A DNA stretch of 64,000 bases from assembly GCF_019049285.1 (NCBI RefSeq), contig NZ_JAGMUL010000063.1, positions 1 through 64,000 of the forward strand, written 5' to 3'. Position numbers and translations under genes: made by a program. The notes beneath the pieces are model-generated. The model was not told the origin of the DNA. It did not search any database and worked only from the letters and a program-made list of their open reading frames with translations. This DNA comes from Streptomyces sp. AC550_RSS872. GTDB lineage: Bacteria > Actinomycetota > Actinomycetes > Streptomycetales > Streptomycetaceae. Below are positions 58,367 to 64,000 of this stretch, piece after piece. Every line of letters starts with the position of its first letter. The first letter of the stretch is position 1.

Positions 58367-59728
58367 ATGGACAAGCAGCAGGAGTTCGTGCTCCGGACGT
58401 TGGAGGAGCGTGACATCCGGTTCGTACGCCTGTGGTTCACGGACGTGCTGGGCTTCCTCAAGTCGGTCGCCGTGGCCCCCGCCGAACTGGAGCAGGCCTT
58501 CGACGAGGGCATCGGCTTCGACGGCTCGGCGATCGAGGGCTTCGCCCGGGTCTACGAGTCCGACATGATCGCCAAGCCGGACCCGTCGACCTTCCAGATC
58601 CTGCCCTGGCGCGCCGAGGCCCCCGGCACGGCGAGGATGTTCTGCGACATCCTGATGCCGGACGGCTCCCCGTCCTTCGCCGACCCGCGCTACGTCCTCA
58701 AGCGCGCCCTGGCCCGCGCCTCCGACCTGGGCTTCACCTTCTACACCCACCCGGAGATCGAGTTCTTCCTGCTGAAGGACCGCCCGCTGGACGGCTCACG
58801 CCCACAGCCCGCCGACAACTCCGGCTACTTCGACCACACCCCGACCAACGTCGGCATGGACTTCCGCCGCCAGGCGATCACCATGCTGGAGTCGATGGGC
58901 ATCTCGGTCGAGTTCTCCCACCACGAGGGCGCCCCCGGCCAGCAGGAGATCGACCTCCGCTACGCCGACGCGCTGTCCACGGCGGACAACATCATGACGT
59001 TCCGCCTGGTCATGAAGCAGGTGGCACTGGAGCAGGGCGTCCATGCGACGTTCATGCCGAAGCCGTTCTCCGAGCACCCGGGCTCCGGCATGCACACGCA
59101 CCTGTCGTTGTTCGAGGGCGACAGGAACGCGTTCTACGAATCCGGCTCGGAGTACCAGCTCTCCAAGGTCGGCCGCTCCTTCATCGCGGGCCTTCTCCGC
59201 CACGCCGCGGAGATCTCCGCGGTCACCAACCAGTGGGTCAACTCCTACAAGCGCATCTGGGGCGGCTCCGAGCGCACCGCGGGCGCCGGCGGCGAGGCCC
59301 CGTCGTACATCTGCTGGGGCCACAACAACCGCTCGGCCCTGGTCCGCGTCCCGATGTACAAGCCCGGCAAGACGGGTTCCGCCCGCGTCGAGGTCCGCTC
59401 CCTGGACTCCGGCGCCAACCCCTACCTGGCCTACGCCCTCCTCCTCGCCGCCGGCCTCAAGGGCATCGAGGAGGGCTACGAGCTCCCTCCGGGCGCCGAG
59501 GACGACGTCTGGGCCCTCTCCGACGCCGAACGCCGCGCGATGGGCATCGAACCACTGCCCCAGAACCTCGGCGAGGGGCTGACCCTGATGGAGCGCAGCG
59601 ACCTCGTCGCCGAGACGCTGGGCGAGCATGTCTTCGACTTCTTCCTGCGCAACAAGCGGCAGGAGTGGGAGGAGTACCGCAGCGAGGTGACCGCGTTCGA
59701 GCTGCGGAAGAACCTGCCGGTGCTGTAG
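58367..59728 (+). CDS. glnA2: glutamine-synthetase-like enzyme (GlnA2, gamma-glutamylpolyamine synthetase type)
   Basis: A 453-residue type I glutamine synthetase fold: the beta-grasp (RFVRLWFTDVLGFLKSVAVA), the Mg/ATP motifs EIEFFLL and HHEGAPGQQEIDLRY, KPFSEHPGSGMHTHLSLF and NPYLAYALLLAAGLKGIEEG. Near residue 382 the adenylylation Tyr of GlnA (in NLYDLP) is replaced by Trp (DDVWALS), so it should not be controlled by GlnE. In S. coelicolor the equivalent GlnA2 acts on polyamines rather than ammonium. I infer the same here. Confidence 0.85.
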   Translation: MDKQQEFVLRTLEERDIRFVRLWFTDVLGFLKSVAVAPAELEQAFDEGIGFDGSAIEGFARVYESDMIAKPDPSTFQILPWRAEAPGTARMFCDILMPDGSPSFADPRYVLKRALARASDLGFTFYTHPEIEFFLLKDRPLDGSRPQPADNSGYFDHTPTNVGMDFRRQAITMLESMGISVEFSHHEGAPGQQEIDLRYADALSTADNIMTFRLVMKQVALEQGVHATFMPKPFSEHPGSGMHTHLSLFEGDRNAFYESGSEYQLSKVGRSFIAGLLRHAAEISAVTNQWVNSYKRIWGGSERTAGAGGEAPSYICWGHNNRSALVRVPMYKPGKTGSARVEVRSLDSGANPYLAYALLLAAGLKGIEEGYELPPGAEDDVWALSDAERRAMGIEPLPQNLGEGLTLMERSDLVAETLGEHVFDFFLRNKRQEWEEYRSEVTAFELRKNLPVL

Positions 59729-59825
59729 GCGCGGATCGGATCGGTTTCCCGCCGATTCGGCGGATGGGGTCGACGGTCGCGGACCGTTGGCCCCGTCGCG
59801 CAGGATGACCGAGGCGCAGAAGCAT

Positions 59826-61127
59826 CTACACGTCGGTGCTCGCTGCCCCGCCTCCCCGCCCCTCGATGTCCTCGGGGGGCTTCGTCTGCTCAGCTGCCGC
59901 TTGGCCGCCACCGGACGCCCTCTCGGACTTCCCCTGTTCAGCGGGCGCCACGCCCTCGCCCCCGGCCGGCCCGCCGCCCCCGGTGCCACCCCCGACGACG
60001 GGACCGCCGCCGGGCTTGCCTCCATCGGGTCCGCTGGGCCGCAGCGTGGGCTTTATCAACCTGTCGGTGCTGGGCGGCGGTGCATCGACGGCCCGCGCTG
60101 AACCGCGCACGTTGTCCAGAAGAAGATTGCCCTTTTTGTCGAGCAATCGCGTCAAGCTCTCCTGGCCGATCCCAAATGTCACGGCCCATGCGGCGATCTG
60201 GGCCCCGTTATCCAATGCCGAAAGCCCCGGGATGAATTCACCATGTATGAGAACCAATCCCAAAATGGCTGACAGGGCACCGATAGGGATGCGTAGAATA
60301 AGTAGGCTCATGGGCACCATGTACGGAACAGCGGATCCGCGTATATGGCGAATGGACGCGGCACCTGCCAGTGCTGCGGCTGCGGCACCCAGGGATGCTA
60401 CAAGCAGTACGTTGTCACCGTCGGGCGGCCATCCGTCGACTGGGCAGACATATTTCGTGGCATTGGGGTTCTCGGCGGTGGGCGCGGGTGGTCGGAAGCA
60501 AAGTTTGTCAGCCAGTGCGGAAGGATTCTGATAGCCTGACAGGATCAGGAGGACCGCGAATGCAGAAAGTGCAAGGAAAGCGAGAAGCAGGATGTTGCGA
60601 AAATTTCGCACCCTGGCTATCTCTATTTCCTCTGTGTGATTGGCGGCGTGAAGGACGCCTGCGGCCAGATACCTGCCATCCACGCTCAGCATGTTGTTAT
60701 TCTCGCGCAGATGCTCTTCAAGGAGCTTGAGGCGCGGATCCTCCTGCCCCAAGTGTTGAATGCCCTTGGCCAGAACAGAGGATCCTGCCCACCCGATTTC
60801 CTGCGCAGGTGTCAGCTTGAGGACGATCAATTCGGCTTCATGGATGGTGGCCAAGGTCCGATCTCTCGCGGACGCGCCAGCCCAGAGTGGCGGCCAATTA
60901 TCCGTCGCCTGCCGCGCCCCATTCAAAAGCTGGTGTGCTTTGCGTGCGAGTTTTTTGTCGTGCTCCGACATTGCCTGCATATTTTCGACGCGGTCGAGCT
61001 CGGCTTGAACGGCTGCAATGTGAGCACTCGCACGCTGACGCCATGAGCCAATCTTCTTATGCGCAACTACGTCGTTCTTGTGCGATGGGTCGGCGCCTTC
61101 TCCGGGCACTGCATGTTCGTCACTCAT
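59826..61127 (-). CDS. orphan membrane protein of unknown function, low-GC insertion
   Basis: A 433-residue protein not recognised in any family. Residues 20-165 are a charged helical domain with long amphipathic stretches (HIAAVQAELDRVENMQAMSE, AELIVLKLTPAQEIG). About four membrane helices follow (ILLLAFLALSAFAVLLILSG, VLLVASLGAAAAALAGAASI, MVPMSLLILRIPIGALSAIL, AAWAVTFGIGQESLTRLLDK). The C-terminal 90 residues are Gly/Pro/Ala-rich and disordered. GC drops to about 53 percent at 60541-60600, against over 65 percent in flanking genes, which suggests transfer. ATG 61127 is chosen over GTG 61136. Confidence 0.72.
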   Translation of the reverse strand: MSDEHAVPGEGADPSHKNDVVAHKKIGSWRQRASAHIAAVQAELDRVENMQAMSEHDKKLARKAHQLLNGARQATDNWPPLWAGASARDRTLATIHEAELIVLKLTPAQEIGWAGSSVLAKGIQHLGQEDPRLKLLEEHLRENNNMLSVDGRYLAAGVLHAANHTEEIEIARVRNFRNILLLAFLALSAFAVLLILSGYQNPSALADKLCFRPPAPTAENPNATKYVCPVDGWPPDGDNVLLVASLGAAAAALAGAASIRHIRGSAVPYMVPMSLLILRIPIGALSAILGLVLIHGEFIPGLSALDNGAQIAAWAVTFGIGQESLTRLLDKKGNLLLDNVRGSARAVDAPPPSTDRLIKPTLRPSGPDGGKPGGGPVVGGGTGGGGPAGGEGVAPAEQGKSERASGGGQAAAEQTKPPEDIEGRGGGAASTDV

Positions 61128-61306
61128 TCGAATCACGATCCTGCTTGATTCAGGGAGAGATCACAGGAAAGGTGAAGTAGGAAGAGTGCAAGGCGTATGA
61201 GTTTCGGGGGCGTCGTCCGTAGCCCGACAGTCACCCATCATCCTGAATATTCAGTGGACCACAGACAGGTAGGAGGTGCAACTCAAGGATTGCTTCAGAC
61301 AGTAAT

Positions 61307-62047
61307 TCAGGACAGGGCGAGGACGCAGAACTCGTGGCCCTCCGGGTCGGTCAGGCACGTCCACGGGACGTCGCCCTGGCCGAGGTCGAGGTCGGTGGCG
61401 CCGAGGGCCCGCAGCCGGGCCACCTCCGCTTCCTTGTCGTCACCGGGGTACGGCAGCAGGTCAAGATGAATGCGGTCCGGCACGGTCTTCACGCCGGGCG
61501 TGCGGAGGAACTCGAGATACGGGCCGGCAGCCTTGGCGGAGCGCAACACCGCGTGATCGTCGGTGACCTCGTGCAGGGTCCAGTCCATCGCCTCACCCCA
61601 GAACCGGGCCATGGCCCGCGGATCCGCACAGTCGACCACCACCACGGCGATCGGCCCGGTGTCCCGGTGGATCCCCCGAGGCTCCAACACGCAGAACTCG
61701 TTGCCCTCGGGGTCCGCGAGGACCGTCCACGGCACTTCGCCTTGGCCCACGTTGACGGGCGTCGCACCGAGAGCCTTCAGACGGGCGACCAACTCCGCCT
61801 GGTGGGCGGCGGAGGTGGTGGCGAGATCGAGGTGCACACGGTTCTTCGTTGTCGTCTTGGGTTCCGATACCGGAACGACGTCGACGCCGAGGGCGACCGG
61901 GTCCGGCCAGACGAGGCCGCCGGCAGGTCCGACGTAGGTGGTCACACCGGGGCTGTAAGCACTCCAGCCGAGCGCCTCCGCCCAGAACCGGCCGACCGCC
62001 GAGGCGTCAAGAGCCTTTATGTTCACGTGAACAGGTCGCAGAGCCAT
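61307..62047 (-). CDS. VOC superfamily protein with two domains
   Basis: A 246-residue protein made of two VOC (glyoxalase/dioxygenase-fold) halves that resemble each other: NIKALDASAVGRFWAEALGW and VVDCADPRAMARFWGEAMDW start each half, and LADPEGNEFCVLEP and LTDPEGHEFCVLAL end them. His and Glu positions that bind metal in the family are present in both (RVHLDL, RIHLDL). Substrate unknown; such proteins may be lyases or drug-binding proteins. Start ATG 62047. Confidence 0.85.
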   Translation of the reverse strand: MALRPVHVNIKALDASAVGRFWAEALGWSAYSPGVTTYVGPAGGLVWPDPVALGVDVVPVSEPKTTTKNRVHLDLATTSAAHQAELVARLKALGATPVNVGQGEVPWTVLADPEGNEFCVLEPRGIHRDTGPIAVVVVDCADPRAMARFWGEAMDWTLHEVTDDHAVLRSAKAAGPYLEFLRTPGVKTVPDRIHLDLLPYPGDDKEAEVARLRALGATDLDLGQGDVPWTCLTDPEGHEFCVLALS

Positions 62048-62127
62048 GCCGGCGATCCTGTGCATGCACACAAAGACGTGGAGGTGCCGCCGCATGCGCG
62101 CTGAGCCAGCAAGTGACCGATGAGAGT

Positions 62128-62151
62128 GCCGCGGTGCCTCGGCACCGCGGC
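62128..62151 (-). terminator. hairpin terminator of the VOC/PNPOx operon
   Basis: GCCGCGGTGCC and GGCACCGCGGC form an 11-bp perfect stem with a two-base spacer, about 30 bp beyond the 3' end of the VOC gene at 62180. Both neighbouring genes are on the minus strand, so it separates two transcripts. Confidence 0.7.
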
Positions 62152-62179
62152 TTTCCCATGTCCCAGGACCCTGCCCGGC

Positions 62180-62638
62180 CTACTGCGCCTGCTGCCGCTT
62201 GGCGGCCAGATCCCCCAGCAGCCGGTGCAGCGGCTCAGTCGCCCGGCGCCGGTACTCCTGGATCGACCAGCCGTTGCCGTCGGGGTCCGTGAAGTACATG
62301 AACGTCGCACCGTCGTCGGGCGAGTACTGGACCGGCTCCGACACCTCAAGGCCGCGCTCCACCAGTTCCGCGTGGGCCGCCTTGATGTCGGCGACGCAGA
62401 GCTGGAGGCCCTGGTAGGAGCCGGGCTCGGGCTTGGTCTCGCCCTTGGTCAGGTCCCAGATGCTGTCGCCGAGCGCGATCGAACAGCCCGAGCCCGGAGG
62501 CGTGAGCTGGACGATGCGCATGCCGGGCATCACTTCCTGGTCGATGTCGACGTGGAAGCCGACCTTGTCCCGGTAGAAGTCGCGGGCCCGGTCGATGTCG
62601 CTCACGGGCAGCGGGATCACTTCGAGCGTGAAGTCCAT
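62180..62638 (-). CDS. VOC family protein (glyoxalase-like)
   Basis: A 152-residue single-chain VOC protein: FTLEVIPLPVSDIDRARDFY, GFHVDIDQ, GYQGLQLCVAD-type strand and a last strand with MYFTDPDGNGWSIQEYRR. The metal-binding Glu (QEYRR) and a His in GFHVD are plausible ligands. It shares an operon with the PNPOx-like protein (two bases between). Confidence 0.87.
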   Translation of the reverse strand: MDFTLEVIPLPVSDIDRARDFYRDKVGFHVDIDQEVMPGMRIVQLTPPGSGCSIALGDSIWDLTKGETKPEPGSYQGLQLCVADIKAAHAELVERGLEVSEPVQYSPDDGATFMYFTDPDGNGWSIQEYRRRATEPLHRLLGDLAAKRQQAQ

Positions 62639-62640
62639 CG

Positions 62641-63162
62641 CTAGTCCTCCAAGGAGAATCGCCAACGGGTCTGGCTGAACGGCTCACCCTTACCGAAGCC
62701 GAAAACCGTGCGAGGCGCCACCGAGTAGACGTAAGCGTGTCCCGCGCCGTGCCGGAAAGAGCCGTCGGCGACGTCGAAGTGCCAGAAGCTGCCGTACTTC
62801 GCCTCCCAGGCGGCGGCCAGTTCGCGCAGCCGGGCGTCGTCGGTGATCCGCACCGCCTCGCCCTCGACCACCACGTCGTAGCCCTTGTCCCAGGTGTTCG
62901 TGCCGGTCGTCAGGACCAGGTTCGGGTTCTCCGCCAGATTCCGCGCCTTGCGCTCCTCCGGTCCCGTGCAGAAGTGCAGCGCGCCCCGCGACCACACCGC
63001 GGGCAGCGGCGTCACGTGCGGGCGCCCGTCCGGTCGTACCGTCGAGATCCAGAACAGCTCGGCCTCGGCCAGCAGCTTCTCGGCCTCGGCCCACGGGATC
63101 GCCGTGGCCGCCTTGTCGCTGTAACGCGCATCCAGCCGGGTCTGCGGTTGCTTGTCGGTCAT
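62641..63162 (-). CDS. pyridoxamine 5'-phosphate oxidase-like protein
   Basis: A 173-residue split beta-barrel (PNPOx-like) protein that probably binds FMN or F420: WISTVRPDGRPHVTPLPAVW, ARNLAENPNLVLTTGTNTWD and DVVVEGEAVRITDDARLREL. ATG 63162 follows GGAGGG; an ORF extension upstream (to 63204) has no support. The downstream VOC gene begins two bases after the stop. Confidence 0.85.
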   Translation of the reverse strand: MTDKQPQTRLDARYSDKAATAIPWAEAEKLLAEAELFWISTVRPDGRPHVTPLPAVWSRGALHFCTGPEERKARNLAENPNLVLTTGTNTWDKGYDVVVEGEAVRITDDARLRELAAAWEAKYGSFWHFDVADGSFRHGAGHAYVYSVAPRTVFGFGKGEPFSQTRWRFSLED

Positions 63163-63321
63163 CGGGCGCCCTCCAGACATGTCGCTCGAATGTCCCTCGA
63201 CCATGCTGACCGCGCACGCCGTCGGAACTCATCGGCGCCACTCCCAGGTACTCCGGTTAGGCTCGACCGCGTATGACCTTGATCGGGCGCCGTGGGGCCC
63301 CGATCGGACAGGAGGCCGAGC

Positions 63322-64000
63322 ATGACGGCGCCGGGGCGCAGGAGCAGTACCTTCAGTCGGCTGCTGCGGCACGGATTCACCGACCCCTCGGCCGCCGAGC
63401 GGCTCCTGGACAGCGCCCAGGTCGCGCCGATCAGAAACGACCCGGTGCTCCTCGAGGCCCTGGGCGCCACCGCCGACCCGGACCTCGCCCTGCACGGTCT
63501 CGTACGGCTGCTCGAAGCACAGCCCGACCCCGTCGCCCAGCGGGAACTGCTCGACACGGTGATAGCGGCCAAGCCGTTGCGCGACCGGCTGCTCGGCGTG
63601 CTCGGCGCCTCCACCGCGCTCGCCGACCACCTCGCCCGGCACCCGAGCGACTGGCAGGCACTGGTCATGTACGAGCCGCGGGACCTGCACCCCGAGGTGG
63701 AGGAGTTCGAGCAGGGCCTCGCCGAGGCCACCGACCCGGTCTCCCTGCGCGTCGCCTACCGGCGCTGCCTGCTGTCCATCGCCGCGCGCGACGTGTGCGG
63801 CACCACCGACGTGGCCCAGACCGCCGCCGAACTCGCCGACCTCGCCACCGCCACCCTGCGCGCCGCCCTCGCCCTCGCCCGTGCCGCCGCACCGGAGGAC
63901 GCCGCACAGTGCCGGCTCTCGGTGATCGCGATGGGCAAGTGCGGAGGCCACGAGCTCAACTACGTCTCCGACGTCGACGTCATCTTCGTCGGGGAGACCG
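63322..64000 (+). CDS. glnE: bifunctional glutamine synthetase adenylyltransferase/deadenylyltransferase, N-terminal part
   Basis: The first 226 residues of GlnE, cut by the window edge. Signatures: LLDSAQVAPIRNDPVLLEAL, VIAMGKCGGHELNYVSDVDV (the nucleotidyltransferase GxxD-x-D core; the family usually has G-K-x-G-G-x-E-L-N-Y-x-S-D-x-D). It modifies the tyrosine of glutamine synthetase GlnA in response to nitrogen status. ATG 63322 follows AGGAGG. Although glnA2 lies in the same neighbourhood, its product lacks the target tyrosine. Confidence 0.93.
   Translation, partial: MTAPGRRSSTFSRLLRHGFTDPSAAERLLDSAQVAPIRNDPVLLEALGATADPDLALHGLVRLLEAQPDPVAQRELLDTVIAAKPLRDRLLGVLGASTALADHLARHPSDWQALVMYEPRDLHPEVEEFEQGLAEATDPVSLRVAYRRCLLSIAARDVCGTTDVAQTAAELADLATATLRAALALARAAAPEDAAQCRLSVIAMGKCGGHELNYVSDVDVIFVGET

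Noticed and set aside
1..64000. tRNA genes, CRISPR arrays, prophage modules
   Set aside because: I looked for cloverleaf consensus segments, regularly spaced identical repeats with unique spacers, and phage structural or integrase genes; none were found by eye.

Overview
The window is a stretch of Streptomyces chromosome. Coding sequence is very GC-rich throughout, and the gene set is typical of the genus: a complete mce lipid-import operon, an EfeOUB iron operon under DmdR/IdeR-type iron boxes, an NsrR/Hmp nitric-oxide pair, rnpB, map, panB, a glnA2-like gene and glnE. Many DUF families found mainly in actinomycetes are also present. Species cannot be fixed from the sequence alone. I see no tRNA, rRNA, CRISPR array or intact prophage.

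Layout. 1-3.1 kb: tail of an IS481 transposase, eda (KDPG aldolase), yaaA, a decayed MerR/membrane-protein fusion, an EamA transporter remnant and the RNase P RNA gene. 3.1-14.8 kb: a DUF429 gene, then a minus-strand mce operon reading ATPase, two permeases, six MCE proteins and two Mce-associated proteins. Nearly all its junctions are 4-base ATGA/GTGA overlaps. The fifth MCE gene, a lipoprotein, is frameshifted by a 5-bp tandem duplication. 14.9-30.5 kb: a sigma factor fused to a membrane segment and proline-rich tail, an esterase, YCII, DoxX and NTF2-like proteins, an aldo-keto reductase, an SDR, a Tat-exported PhoD phosphatase, a Gfo/Idh/MocA dehydrogenase, a Bcr/CflA transporter, a beta-lactamase-fold hydrolase, an Rsm22-like methyltransferase, a TetR regulator and a prim-pol-domain protein. 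30.6-37.4 kb: lipoprotein, efeU, efeB, efeO, a PhzF-like protein, heme oxygenase and map, with iron boxes before efeO and the heme oxygenase gene. 37.4-43.7 kb: MFS transporter, SIS-like protein, sialidase-like protein, F420:NADP reductase, site-2-type protease and a DUF6578 protein.

43.7-45.4 kb is an accessory pocket of transposase debris, an orphan secreted protein of lower GC, a phased ACCGACA repeat array and two hairpins. 45.4-52.8 kb: two MFS exporters (one with a TetR repressor), an EEP-family protein, panB, an SDR without its catalytic residues and an MFS remnant. 52.9-58.1 kb: sedolisin protease, a DUF3105/DUF305 pair, and nsrR/hmp with matching operators. 58.4-64 kb: a glutamine-synthetase-like gene without the adenylylation tyrosine, an orphan lower-GC membrane protein, two VOC proteins, a PNPOx-like protein and the start of glnE.

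A recurring theme is small inverted-repeat elements (MITE-like) and IS481 ends that sit on CTAG tetranucleotides. In this genome those fall mostly at TAG stop codons, so several genes end exactly at an element boundary.
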